Below, in pieces: positions 8,996 to 16,936 of a stretch of DNA of 36,078 bases. A program made the position numbers and the translations under genes. How positions within the stretch are numbered: position 1 is the first letter of the stretch; each line of letters starts with the position of its first letter. Origin of the DNA: Nitrospirota bacterium (GTDB lineage Bacteria > Nitrospirota > Nitrospiria > Nitrospirales > NS-4); assembly GCA_004298335.1 (NCBI GenBank), contig SCTG01000203.1:1-36078 (forward strand), written 5' to 3'. The notes below the pieces were generated by a model that saw nothing but the letters and a program-made list of their open reading frames with translations, was not told the DNA's origin and did not search any database.

Positions 8996-9425
8996 GATTA
9001 CCTCGCCTTGAATTACAGGAATAATGCGTAGCCCTGACATTTGAAAAAATATCATCGCCACCTTTGGATAATGGAATTATATGATCAATACTAAAAGCAA
9101 GGGAATCTCTGGCTGGTAAGTCTAGTTCTATAAATTCTCCGCATATTTGACAAATTCCTTTATCTCTATTGTAAACATCAGCCCTTCTATAGAATTCAGA
9201 TTTTACGCTTCTTTTTAATGCTCGTCTCAACCTGGTTTTATATGAAACATATTCTGGATTTCTCTTTGCCCAATCATCATTAACCTGTTTAGCCTTTTCA
9301 GGATTTCTTTCACGCCATGCTCGACTATGCGCTGCATGAACTTCAGGATGGGCTTTGCGCCATCTCTCTTTTGATGCCTTTACCCTATCTGGGTGACGAA
9401 GTTTATATAGTTGCTTTGGATTCAT
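8988..9425 (-). CDS. HNH endonuclease
   Basis: This 145-residue protein has a C-terminal HNH domain: CQICG (C92, C95), SIDHIIPLSKGGDD (D114, H115), then SNVRATHYSCNSRRG (H134, C137, N138). The N-terminal 60 residues hold repeated RxRNPEKxxxxxxxWxxRNPE units, seen in free-standing HNH proteins of phages and probably DNA-binding. It sits between two glycosyltransferase genes with a 4-bp ATGA overlap to its upstream neighbour. It may be a mobile nuclease captured in the operon, but could serve packaging or host DNA breakdown. Confidence 0.85.
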   Translation of the reverse strand: MNPKQLYKLRHPDRVKASKERWRKAHPEVHAAHSRAWRERNPEKAKQVNDDWAKRNPEYVSYKTRLRRALKRSVKSEFYRRADVYNRDKGICQICGEFIELDLPARDSLAFSIDHIIPLSKGGDDIFSNVRATHYSCNSRRGNRE

Positions 9426-10981
9426 AGTTCAAACATCTTTGCGAGGCGGTTTTTCATTCTTATAATTGAGGCACGTTTGCGGTAACGGTTAGAACTTTTA
9501 CCTGTCGGAGTAGCTTTAGCACCTTCAACATATTGTGTCTGAATACCCTGATGGTTCAATCTGGTTCTAAGCTCCTGTGATAAACCACCATATTCATCCA
9601 TTCGTTCGCAGAACATACCACAGTTAATCACATCATCTCTGAGTGCAGCCGAAAAGTTTTCCACAAACTCCTTCTTGCCGTTTTTGTTGCCATAAAGCCA
9701 ATATTGTGGCTTCATATTAGCCACGAAGATTTCAATAGCATTAGAGGCCATCACCATACGCTCATCACAGTAAATCATTATTTCGCCAGTGGCTTCGATA
9801 GTAGCGATGTTTCTCGCTCTTGCTAGGCCATAATCGTCATTAGCGTTATTGATATAGCGGACAGGGAAAGACACATAATTTCCGAAGGTTTTAACCAGAT
9901 CTTCGTTCGTACCTTTATCGTCAACCACGATGACCTCAATGTTCTTATAAGTCTGGTCTGCGATTGCGGATAAAGCTAATTTAGCGGTTTCTGGCCGATC
10001 ATAGATAGATAACACAACTGTCACAGGTGTTTCATCGTTCATAAGCTCCCGATAAAGCTTCTGATAGGAATAAGCTCGGCGTTCGTAGTTCCTTGACTTG
10101 ACGGTCTGCCAGGCTTTATCACGCATCTTCTCTAAGCCTTTTTTATCAGATAGGGTTTCAGATATTACTTCTTTCAAAGCAGTCACATTTTCATTGTCAC
10201 CGTTATAGATGACCATATTCTCACCATTTTGCAACTCAGGCACATGGCCGATTAGTCTTGTTAAGACAGGCGTTCCGCAGAACATTGCTTCAAGCATCGG
10301 TAGCGTACCAGATTCAAAGTTATCCACAGAATTACACACATGAAGGGTAGAATCATAGTAAAGCTGGCGCAGTTCTTCATCGGATATTTCTTGATGGAAA
10401 GTTGCACCTGTGGCAGCGATCTTGTGGAAGTAGTCCATGTCTGATATCGATCCTACGAGGTGAAAGTTTAAATTAAGATCTTTACAAGCTTCGGCAATCG
10501 GCAGAATGCCTTTTTTACCTTCTATACGATTGGCTACCATCATTACGTTATTGTTCGGTTGCCAGTCGAAGTTATATAGCCAAAAGTCGCTATCAACGCA
10601 GTTCGGGATGTAAGAGATTTGCGAGGTGGTTATCTGTTTTAACGCATCTCGAATCGTTACGTTGTTAGCGACTACAACATCATAATCGTTCCAGTCAGAC
10701 TCGGTTATCGAATAGGGATTGTGGTGCGTCAGAACTTGTTTCTTATCTTTGAGCCAATCATAACGACTGCGAAGCATTTCAGCCGTTCTAAAGTATTGCC
10801 AGTCGATAATATCAGCATCGATAGCTTCACGCTCAAAATCTGCTAATTGTTGCGGATCAGGCCGTTTGGGATGCACTCTTAAGACTACGAACTCAATATT
10901 GGAGTTGTACCGCTTCATGCCTTGCGAAAGGCGATCTATGGCGGTTTTATCCTTTTCGACTACACAGACAACTTTTAACAT
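9422..10981 (-). CDS. Two-domain glycosyltransferase (GT-B domain + GT2 domain)
   Basis: This 519-residue protein joins two catalytic domains. Residues 1-310 are GT4-like: NVMMVANRIEGKKGI, then DSTLHVCNSVDNFESGTLP, LEAMFCGTPVLTRLIGHVPEL and ENMVIYNGDN. Residues 315-519 are GT2-like: VTVVLSIYDRPETAKLALSA, EVIVVDDKGTNEDL, NDDYGLARARNIA and IMIYCDERM, where CDE takes the place of DxD. No membrane spans are visible. Fused transferases often add two consecutive sugars, so this enzyme may build a disaccharide unit. ATG 10981 abuts the next gene, and the TGA overlaps the HNH ATG. Confidence 0.88.
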   Translation of the reverse strand: MLKVVCVVEKDKTAIDRLSQGMKRYNSNIEFVVLRVHPKRPDPQQLADFEREAIDADIIDWQYFRTAEMLRSRYDWLKDKKQVLTHHNPYSITESDWNDYDVVVANNVTIRDALKQITTSQISYIPNCVDSDFWLYNFDWQPNNNVMMVANRIEGKKGILPIAEACKDLNLNFHLVGSISDMDYFHKIAATGATFHQEISDEELRQLYYDSTLHVCNSVDNFESGTLPMLEAMFCGTPVLTRLIGHVPELQNGENMVIYNGDNENVTALKEVISETLSDKKGLEKMRDKAWQTVKSRNYERRAYSYQKLYRELMNDETPVTVVLSIYDRPETAKLALSAIADQTYKNIEVIVVDDKGTNEDLVKTFGNYVSFPVRYINNANDDYGLARARNIATIEATGEIMIYCDERMVMASNAIEIFVANMKPQYWLYGNKNGKKEFVENFSAALRDDVINCGMFCERMDEYGGLSQELRTRLNHQGIQTQYVEGAKATPTGKSSNRYRKRASIIRMKNRLAKMFEL

Positions 10982-11829
10982 TAGTTCCTCAATTCCCCTT
11001 GCGCATATGAATTAACATTATCTAGTAATCCAAAGCCTTCGTAGCCGAACTGTCTCGGGTTGAGTTGACTGATCGTGTCTTGAACATACTTAGGGTGCAT
11101 TTTTAGTTTAATAAACTCCTGGTCTTTGCTGAAGCGACCTCTGATAAGGCGAATATATTGATCAAAAGCTGATTCGTTGGTTCCGTCAGATCCCATCTGA
11201 TAAGTCCCGAAGTGTCGTTGGTAAGCTCGTTCCATCCGTCCGCAGTCATCCATAATCTGATCTACAGTTTTAGTCATCTTCTCATAGTTGTAAAAAGGTA
11301 CTCTAGCTTCAGGAACTGCGCTCTGAACTATCTCCACACCGTCTAAGCTCGGCTGACAAAGATCGCCACCTGAGTTGAATTTGATCCTATCACCGCACAA
11401 CTTCTTATTCACAGCCAGCACAACCCTTGATTTTAGATTGTAGCGATCAGGTAGAATGAATTGATACTTCCAAAACGAAAGCCCAGGTGAGTTAGGATTG
11501 GCTTCACAAGCTTCACGAATTTGAGCAAAGTCTTTTTCGTGGAAAATATAATCTAAGTCCATTCTAATTACCCAGTCGCCAGTTGCTACTTCGTAACCTT
11601 TTTGGAACTGCTGCCCGATAAAAGGCCAGTTAAACTCTTGAGGCCAGGGTGACTGAACTACGCCTAGTCGTTTGCCTGGGTCACGTTTATACCAATTTGC
11701 AGGTAGTTCTTCGCCACCGTTTATAATAATTAGTTCATCTACCAGATCCTGATAGCAATTCAGGGCATCTATACAATTATCACCTCTTATTGTTGAATTA
11801 GTTATCGTAGTGAAGATTGAAAGTTTCAC
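10981..11829 (-). CDS. Glycosyltransferase-like protein (GT-A fold, DLD motif)
   Basis: This 282-residue protein starts MKLSIFTTITNST, a GT2-like first strand, and has WVIRMDLDYIF, where DLD matches the metal- and donor-binding DxD motif. Later segments (LSFWKYQFILPDRYNLKSRVV and CGDRIKFNSGGDLCQPS) are unusual for GT2 enzymes, so the exact family is uncertain. The start is GTG 11829, preceded by AAAGGTAGACC and overlapping the stop of the 25-residue peptide as GTGA. Confidence 0.72.
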   Translation of the reverse strand: MKLSIFTTITNSTIRGDNCIDALNCYQDLVDELIIINGGEELPANWYKRDPGKRLGVVQSPWPQEFNWPFIGQQFQKGYEVATGDWVIRMDLDYIFHEKDFAQIREACEANPNSPGLSFWKYQFILPDRYNLKSRVVLAVNKKLCGDRIKFNSGGDLCQPSLDGVEIVQSAVPEARVPFYNYEKMTKTVDQIMDDCGRMERAYQRHFGTYQMGSDGTNESAFDQYIRLIRGRFSKDQEFIKLKMHPKYVQDTISQLNPRQFGYEGFGLLDNVNSYAQGELRN

Positions 11830-11903
11830 GGTCTACCTTTCAGATAGATATTACACCACTTATAAACTCCGTTGGTAACCCAAGAGTGCTTATGAACTTT
11901 CAT
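11826..11903 (-). CDS. Candidate 25-residue peptide gene
   Basis: A short frame encodes 25 residues (from MKVHKHSWVTNGVYKW to YLKGRP). It exactly fills the gap between two glycosyltransferase genes: its ATG overlaps the upstream TGA as ATGA and its own TGA overlaps the downstream GTG as GTGA. That double coupling is what the rest of this operon shows between real genes. The peptide is basic and aromatic with one Cys. It may serve only to couple translation. No function is known. Confidence 0.5.
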   Translation of the reverse strand: MKVHKHSWVTNGVYKWCNIYLKGRP

Positions 11904-12448
11904 AGTTGGTTCAATCTTTCTGCCATTTCGAAATCATATAAATCTTGCTGGTTGCGAATATGCTTCAGCTTTTTTGCACTTTCAGTATCGCATTTATAGC
12001 CATGCAAGCCAATGATTTCATCTTGGTAGGTTTCGAAACGGCGTGGCTCATAAAACTCTTTAATACGGCTCATTTCAGTCTCAGGCCGATTCTTGTGCAT
12101 AAATTTCTCTATATTGGCTCTTAGGGCAGGGATAGCTTCTTTTTTGATGAAGCTAGTGTTATGGGCTATATCGAGCTTGAACCAATCAAATAGTGTAAAC
12201 TGCCACCACCAAATATCGTGATTCTTGGCCTGAACCCAGCCAAGCATTTCAGGAGTGAAGGACTTATTAACAATCACATCTGCGTCAATGCGAACAAAAT
12301 CATCATCTACCTGGTCGTAAATATATTTAAGTTTTTCAGCCAACGATTCATTACCAGATATTGAAAAAGTATCAAAGCCATTTCGTTGTAAAGCCCAGAT
12401 GCAAAGTTCTCTTGTTGGTTCACCAATGCTTGTGACGTAAGCTTTCAT
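11900..12448 (-). CDS. Small glycosyltransferase-like protein (DAD motif)
   Basis: This 182-residue protein has a GT-A-like core. It begins MKAYVTSIGEPTRELCIWAL and contains DDFVRIDADVIVNKSF, where DAD fits a DxD motif, followed by HDIWWWQFTLFDWF. It is shorter than typical GT2 enzymes (220-350 residues) and may be a minimal transferase or lack an acceptor domain. It is linked by 4-bp overlaps to the methyltransferase upstream and the 25-residue peptide downstream. Confidence 0.65.
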   Translation of the reverse strand: MKAYVTSIGEPTRELCIWALQRNGFDTFSISGNESLAEKLKYIYDQVDDDFVRIDADVIVNKSFTPEMLGWVQAKNHDIWWWQFTLFDWFKLDIAHNTSFIKKEAIPALRANIEKFMHKNRPETEMSRIKEFYEPRRFETYQDEIIGLHGYKCDTESAKKLKHIRNQQDLYDFEMAERLNQL

Positions 12449-13080
12449 TTCCTAATCCACAATCTAAGTTCGCCATCAAACTTCTGAAAACTATAATTCT
12501 TTTCTAGCAGTTCACGACATTCTGGGATTTGAAGTCTAGCTTCGGGTTTATGATCGCCATTGCTCCAATAACTTTCGTTTGCATCTTCACTGCAATATGG
12601 ATAGGCCGAAGTGAAAATATACTTAGCTCTAGCTTTATCACATTGTTTTAGTATTGCCAGTGGATCGTATAAATGTTCTAACACCTCTCCAAATATTATA
12701 AGATTATAATTCGATAAGTTCGGATGCTCGTCTTTATCGGCATCAACGATTTTCCCATTTTTGGACTTCCTTACTTTAAGACGATACTCAACAAACTTAA
12801 CGGCTCGTGGAAAATCATAAAAATCAACTTGCTTTGCTCCTGCGGTTAATAAATAAATGCCATAATCACCAACGCCGCAACCGTAATCTAAAACTCTAAG
12901 ATTAACTATATCGATATGGTTCTTAATAAAATACCGCAGAATCAACTCGGCTTCGTGGTAGCGTGAATAATCAACGAACATGTGCTTGACTGAACGGTGG
13001 TGTAGCCCACGTTGAGCTATGTAAGCATCCCAAATCTTTATTCGGTTTTCTTTTACCCCCTTATCAGTGTTTAGGGTCAT
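12445..13080 (-). CDS. SAM-dependent methyltransferase (class I)
   Basis: This 211-residue protein has motif I VLDYGCGVGDYGIYLL and motif IV-like NYNLIIFGEVLEHLYDPLAIL, both characteristic of class I methyltransferases of the Methyltransf_11/23 type. EVLEHLYDP is typical of small-molecule or sugar methyltransferases rather than DNA methylases; no DPPY or similar DNA-methylase motif is present. In this context it probably methylates a sugar of the glycan made by neighbouring enzymes. It overlaps genes on both sides by 4 nt. Confidence 0.85.
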   Translation of the reverse strand: MTLNTDKGVKENRIKIWDAYIAQRGLHHRSVKHMFVDYSRYHEAELILRYFIKNHIDIVNLRVLDYGCGVGDYGIYLLTAGAKQVDFYDFPRAVKFVEYRLKVRKSKNGKIVDADKDEHPNLSNYNLIIFGEVLEHLYDPLAILKQCDKARAKYIFTSAYPYCSEDANESYWSNGDHKPEARLQIPECRELLEKNYSFQKFDGELRLWIRK

Positions 13081-13316
13081 GATTTATCCTCGTAACCTTT
13101 TACTGAACCAGCGATAGCACGGTCAAATGAGCTTTTATGGGCGATTGTCTGAATTGGTCTACTATGAACGTAGCTCTGTTTCCAGCATAGCGTGGAGCAG
13201 TAATCCGCCTTACCTCGTTTTTTCCAGCCATCGTTTTTAGCTTCTAGCTGCGAGAAGTAGTGGACGGCTTGCCCACAGTAATCACAAATATATTGCCAAT
13301 ATCTAGTCTTACTCAT
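13077..13316 (-). CDS. Small zinc-finger protein, 79 residues
   Basis: The N-terminal half carries two Cys pairs, CDYCG and CSTLC, separated by about 30 residues, and forms a probable zinc ribbon. The C-terminal half is Ser- and His-containing with no recognisable motif. It is coupled by ATGA overlaps on both sides. The role is unknown; a small zinc ribbon could bind nucleic acid or protein. Confidence 0.65.
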   Translation of the reverse strand: MSKTRYWQYICDYCGQAVHYFSQLEAKNDGWKKRGKADYCSTLCWKQSYVHSRPIQTIAHKSSFDRAIAGSVKGYEDKS

Positions 13317-13573
13317 AGTTCCTCAACCTTATTTATAGCGTCTTGTATCTCAATATTTATATCGTTCAAAAACGTGGACTGTTCGGCTATTGCATTGCCT
13401 ATAACCTCTAAGAGTTCTCTGTATAGTTTCTGGTAATGGTCGGATGTAGAGTACATATGTAAAACCTCCATTGTGGTAACAGAGGGGTCTACACCCCTAG
13501 CATGTACTACAACCTCACTCAACATAGAGCCTAAAATAGCCTGAATTTGATTAGTTAGCGGGACTTTACTCAT
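13313..13573 (-). CDS. Unknown helical protein, 86 residues
   Basis: I do not recognise this protein. It is predicted mostly helical (QIQAILGSMLSEVVVHARG, then HYQKLYRELLEVIGNAI) with an acidic C-terminus (IEIQDAINKVEEL). There is no metal cluster or membrane span. Its start overlaps the stop of the upstream gene as ATGA. Confidence 0.6.
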   Translation of the reverse strand: MSKVPLTNQIQAILGSMLSEVVVHARGVDPSVTTMEVLHMYSTSDHYQKLYRELLEVIGNAIAEQSTFLNDINIEIQDAINKVEEL

Positions 13574-13842
13574 ACTTCCTCCTTTTCTTTTTCTAAGCGG
13601 GTGAGCCGACCCTTAATATATGGCTCTGTACCGACCTCCCAAGGCACAGAAATACTGTCGTGATGTTCTATGACACCGCCAAGTTCGTCCATTCGTGCGT
13701 CAAGCAATAACTGTTGAAGTTGCCTAGTAGCAAAAACTACGTTGTGGTGTCCAGCCCCGCCATTAGTCGGGTCATCATAAGCCATCAAAATTATCTGTAG
13801 CTCCGCCCCTTTATTAAGTGATGCTGATGGGGAGCTACGCAT
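13570..13842 (-). CDS. Unknown protein, paralogue of the 13929-14258 product
   Basis: The C-terminal 50 residues align with the neighbouring gene at 13929-14258. Both share an ATxxLxxLxxxARxxEL helix followed after about 20 residues by YxxxRLxxL. The pair looks like an old tandem duplication. I chose ATG 13842 because it overlaps the stop of the membrane peptide (ATGCGTAG) and has GGCGGTG seven bases upstream. A later ATG at 13785 gives a 71-residue protein and cannot be excluded; the upstream TTG at 13872 is unlikely. Function unknown. Confidence 0.6.
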   Translation of the reverse strand: MRSSPSASLNKGAELQIILMAYDDPTNGGAGHHNVVFATRQLQQLLLDARMDELGGVIEHHDSISVPWEVGTEPYIKGRLTRLEKEKEEV

Positions 13843-13939
13843 TGAAAAACACCGCCATACCCACAAAGACAAATCCTAGCACTAAGCTCACCGCTATGAT
13901 AAAGATTACTTTTTGAAGAAACTCGCTTCTACTTAACAT
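13835..13939 (-). CDS. Tiny membrane peptide, 34 residues
   Basis: This frame encodes MLSRSEFLQK followed by an unbroken hydrophobic stretch (VIFIIAVSLVLGFVFVGMAVFF) and NA. It looks like a single-span membrane peptide with a short, slightly charged N-terminus. The ATG overlaps the end of the upstream gene by 11 nt and its TAG overlaps the next ATG, so it fills the only gap in this part of the operon. The hydrophobic run and double overlap support a real gene. The role is unknown; it may anchor or regulate the soluble glycan enzymes. Confidence 0.65.
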   Translation of the reverse strand: MLSRSEFLQKVIFIIAVSLVLGFVFVGMAVFFNA

Positions 13940-14258
13940 TTTTAGCTTTCAATTGGGCGAGGCGTTCTTCAACATATATTTTCATTCCAGGATAGTCCCC
14001 TTGATTTAGAGCAAACGCATATAACTCATAGAACTGCTGTAGCTCCTCCAACCTTGCCGCCCCAATCAGCTTATTAAGGGCTTGGGTGGCTTCTGAGACA
14101 CGCTTATCACGATATTCAATGCTCGGATGCAACTGGCAACCTAAAACCACGCCCATTACTATTTCTTCTACATTAGCTGGAGGGGTGTTGCTATCGTACC
14201 TATCAATGTCAAACCCCTTTGGTAAGTTCAAAACCCCATCGTCTGTTTGCTTATTCAT
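13929..14258 (-). CDS. Unknown protein, 109 residues (paralogue of 13570-13842)
   Basis: This soluble protein is not recognised. Its C-terminal half (SEATQALNKLIGAARLEELQ, then MKIYVEERLAQLKAK) matches the pattern of the gene two positions downstream, indicating duplication. The N-terminal half differs between the two. It is coupled by overlaps to a methyltransferase upstream and the 34-residue membrane peptide downstream. Confidence 0.65.
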   Translation of the reverse strand: MNKQTDDGVLNLPKGFDIDRYDSNTPPANVEEIVMGVVLGCQLHPSIEYRDKRVSEATQALNKLIGAARLEELQQFYELYAFALNQGDYPGMKIYVEERLAQLKAKNVK

Positions 14259-14802
14259 TGCTTTTTCCTTGCTTTAGTGATCTAAACACCTTTATCTTAT
14301 TACCATGTATGCCATCTATTTTATAACAGTCAAGGTACTTTGCGTAGTCGTGATGCCAGCTACCTTTTTCATGAGTCAACTCGCCATCTTTAGCGTTTGG
14401 GACTTGGCCTTCGATCAACCAAATCTCTTTTTTGGCGAAGCGTTTGATATTCTCTAGGGCTTTTAAGAACTGATCGTGGTTAAGGTGCTGCAAAACTTGG
14501 TAGGTAAACACTAGGTCGTATTTGAGGTTTAACGGAATTGGCTTGGAAATATCATATTCATATTTTTCGGCTTTATTATCAACCAAATCGAGCAAGTATG
14601 GATTGATATCCATTGCGCCTTTTCTCTCGGCTGGCAGGGAATTTATCAAACGGCCTGTGCCTGAACCGATTTCCAGGACGCTATCAAACTTAAAGTGCTT
14701 GGCGAAATAGTTAGTCGAAGGTTCATTCTCACCCCTATTATTATACCTCAAATCGGCTTGTTCCCACCAGTTAGCAGTTTTCTCGGTACTCCAATCTCTC
14801 AT
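14251..14802 (-). CDS. SAM-dependent methyltransferase (class I)
   Basis: This 183-residue protein has motif I DSVLEIGSGTGRLINSL, an acidic second motif in AMDINPYLLDLV, and LVFTYQVLQHLNHDQFLKAL at motif IV. This is the Methyltransf_11/25 pattern of small-molecule methylation. It begins MRDWSTEKTANWWEQADLRY, similar to the start of many sugar methyltransferases. It is the first of three methyltransferases in a row, joined by 4-bp overlaps, and its TGA runs into a gene for an unknown paralogue pair. Confidence 0.83.
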   Translation of the reverse strand: MRDWSTEKTANWWEQADLRYNNRGENEPSTNYFAKHFKFDSVLEIGSGTGRLINSLPAERKGAMDINPYLLDLVDNKAEKYEYDISKPIPLNLKYDLVFTYQVLQHLNHDQFLKALENIKRFAKKEIWLIEGQVPNAKDGELTHEKGSWHHDYAKYLDCYKIDGIHGNKIKVFRSLKQGKSNE

Positions 14803-15323
14803 TTATAAATCCTGACTCCATGAAAATCTGAATGTGGCTCAAAATATTTAGGCTTATAGTCTTTGAATAAGTCTAGTAAATCCTCTTTAGTGAACTCTTT
14901 TATATGAAATTTGCCTAGAGTCTTACCAGGCTTGTCGGTGATAATAATGCCAGCCTTTGAGATGCAATGCTCGAAAATGAAGGGAACCACCTCGGCATTT
15001 TGCAGATGCTCAATGGTATTTAAGCAAACTAGATATTCATAATCCAAATGCCAGGCCGCAGGTTCTTCTATGTCAGCTTGTCTAATATCCAATTCTGGGT
15101 CGGCTAATTGAACTGCAATAGGATCGGAATCGTAGCCTAAATAATCTTCAATGCCTTTTTCCAGTAGCTTTGAGCCAATCAAACCTTCACCGCAACCTAG
15201 ATCGAGTATCGAACCCTCGCAAAAGTCCACCACCGTATCTACTAAATCTCTGTAACCGAATGTATTATCTTGATACCATTGATAGTGATAAGCTCCTCGC
15301 TCTTTATATTTCGTGAAATTCAT
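14799..15323 (-). CDS. SAM-dependent methyltransferase (class I)
   Basis: This 174-residue protein has motif I GSILDLGCGEGLIGSKLLE, motif II YLGYDSDPIAVQLA, and YLVCLNTIEHLQNAEVVPFI at motif IV. It is compact and lacks visible substrate-domain insertions, so the acceptor cannot be inferred. The three neighbouring methyltransferases are divergent from one another, arguing for different acceptor positions rather than recent duplication. Confidence 0.83.
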   Translation of the reverse strand: MNFTKYKERGAYHYQWYQDNTFGYRDLVDTVVDFCEGSILDLGCGEGLIGSKLLEKGIEDYLGYDSDPIAVQLADPELDIRQADIEEPAAWHLDYEYLVCLNTIEHLQNAEVVPFIFEHCISKAGIIITDKPGKTLGKFHIKEFTKEDLLDLFKDYKPKYFEPHSDFHGVRIYK

Positions 15324-15868
15324 CTTTCAAACTCCACGATAAAGCCAGTTGTGTCATGATGAGGATATTGTTTGGCAGCTCTCATCCCGTCCATTTTATA
15401 AAAACTTTCAAGCAAACCTGATCGATCTCGGCGATACCAAATGTTATTGATCTTTAGTCCAACTTTTTCTGCCAAGCGTTTTATGCCAAATTCCGTATAT
15501 CGCAAGGAGTCCATTTCAAGCTCATTGTGGTGCGGATAAACGAATTGAAAAGTAACATAGGCTCGGCCACCTGGTTTCATGACAAATTCCAGGTTTTCCA
15601 TTGCTCTGACTGGATCAATTAAATATTCAAAAACCTCTAGGCAGAAAATTAAATCGGCTGAATCTTTAAGTTCTTCATGCTCATCTATCCACCAATCGTA
15701 GCCACTTAAATCATATTCTGGCAGATCCAACACCTTATAATTGATTACTTGCCAGCGTTTGACTCGTTCTCTAACGTGGCCTTGCGCTCCACCAATATCA
15801 TAGACGGTGTGGGCTTTGACATTAAGCCCAGCTAACCATTCTTCAAGTTGTTGGCGGTAATAGCTCAT
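15320..15868 (-). CDS. SAM-dependent methyltransferase (class I)
   Basis: This protein of about 182 residues has motif I TVYDIGGAQGHVRERVKRW and LIFCLEVFEYLIDPVRAMEN followed by MKPGGRAYVTFQFVYPHHNE, typical of Methyltransf_11/23 members. Motif I has GGAQG in place of the usual GCGxG, a change seen in some sugar and lipid methyltransferases. I chose ATG 15868; the longer form needs a TTG at 15880. It overlaps both neighbours. Confidence 0.8.
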   Translation of the reverse strand: MSYYRQQLEEWLAGLNVKAHTVYDIGGAQGHVRERVKRWQVINYKVLDLPEYDLSGYDWWIDEHEELKDSADLIFCLEVFEYLIDPVRAMENLEFVMKPGGRAYVTFQFVYPHHNELEMDSLRYTEFGIKRLAEKVGLKINNIWYRRDRSGLLESFYKMDGMRAAKQYPHHDTTGFIVEFER

Positions 15869-16088
15869 TTTTTTTCTCAATCGCTAATTTACTCGGCACG
15901 AATTGTTTCATAAAAATATAGTCACCCATAATCCCAATGATTTCTACACCTTCCATGAACAAAATAACAAGTTGGTCGGCATCTTTATCGTTTTCTACCT
16001 TAAAAGCTATTTGGCGCATTCGGCCAGTCACAGCACCTTGTGGAGTTTGTATTGGCGCAAATTGACCTAATTTGTCTGATACGATCAT
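15843..16088 (-). CDS. Unknown protein, 81 residues
   Basis: I do not recognise this protein. It looks like a small beta-rich protein (GRMRQIAFKVENDKDADQLV, then GVEIIGIMGDYIFMKQFVP). No signal peptide or metal motif is seen. It is coupled to a glycosyltransferase upstream by ATGA and overlaps the next methyltransferase by 26 nt. Confidence 0.6.
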   Translation of the reverse strand: MIVSDKLGQFAPIQTPQGAVTGRMRQIAFKVENDKDADQLVILFMEGVEIIGIMGDYIFMKQFVPSKLAIEKKNELLPPTT

Positions 16089-16936
16089 AGTTTCTCCAAT
16101 TCTAATTTATATTCGTTACACATCCGTTCCAAAGAAATATCTTCGCAGGCCATGATCTCAGGCGCACCGCCAGTTTGGAGCATCCCGTAAACATCTATAA
16201 TTGACATATCCATTGCTCTGGCTTCCAAAAGTGTATTGCTACAAGCATCATTTAAGTATGTATAAAGGAAGCATCTGTTGCGCTTGTAAGCATCTATAAG
16301 ATTCGGTTGATAGCCCGTAAAAACAAATTGCTCACTACTATAAAAGTCAAAATTATATTCTCGGTTCTCTGGGCTAAATTTCCCAGCGATTTCTAATACT
16401 GGCCTACCCCAGGGATAGCCTTGTCTTTCTGCTATATTTCTTCGAGTCACAAACCAATACCAAGCCATAATCCAACCCTTGCTTTCATCCCTAGAACTTC
16501 GGGCATACAAATAGGTTTCTTCGCCAGGCAATGGATCAGTATTATTGTAGATTGTTTTATCAACGCCATTTAGAATAACCACGCCATCCTTACCAGTAAA
16601 AGGCTTCAGAAAATTTTTAGCCCACTGGCTCTGGTAAATAACAAGGTCAGCCATTTCGCAGAAGTCTTTCATTCGGCTCATGCCTGTACCTCTGTTATTT
16701 GAATTCCTCAGAGCATTATCTAACCTAAGAACTATCTTCTTACCATCGGCTTTAGCTTTTTGCACTTCTTCTCGGCTGACCATAGTCGCACCTGGGATGA
16801 AGTAAATATCGGCCTCTTGATAATCGTTTTCATAACCATTTGTGATAAGATCACCCATACCCTTTTCGAAATTTCTGGTAAATGTCCAGCCGCCGCCAGT
16901 CCTCGATAGATCAAGATTTGCTATATATATCTTCAC
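16085..16936 (-). CDS. Glycosyltransferase, GT4-like
   Basis: This 283-residue protein has a GT-B style N-terminus, MKIYIANLDLSRTGGGWTFT, where the Gly-rich loop is the usual start of GT4 enzymes. Next come LVIYQSQWAKNFLKPFTGKD and VVILNGVDKTIYNN, the conserved hinge. The C-terminal half contains RNRCFLYTYLNDACSNTLLEARAMDMSIIDV at the donor site. The start is GTG 16936, after GAAGGCGATATC, overlapping the deacetylase stop as GTGA. No membrane span. Donor and acceptor unknown. Confidence 0.82.
   Translation of the reverse strand: MKIYIANLDLSRTGGGWTFTRNFEKGMGDLITNGYENDYQEADIYFIPGATMVSREEVQKAKADGKKIVLRLDNALRNSNNRGTGMSRMKDFCEMADLVIYQSQWAKNFLKPFTGKDGVVILNGVDKTIYNNTDPLPGEETYLYARSSRDESKGWIMAWYWFVTRRNIAERQGYPWGRPVLEIAGKFSPENREYNFDFYSSEQFVFTGYQPNLIDAYKRNRCFLYTYLNDACSNTLLEARAMDMSIIDVYGMLQTGGAPEIMACEDISLERMCNEYKLELEKL

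Noticed and set aside
12445..15868. DNA methyltransferases protecting against restriction
   Set aside because: None has an amino-methylase DPPY/NPPY or cytosine-methylase PC motif; motif IV regions resemble small-molecule methyltransferases.
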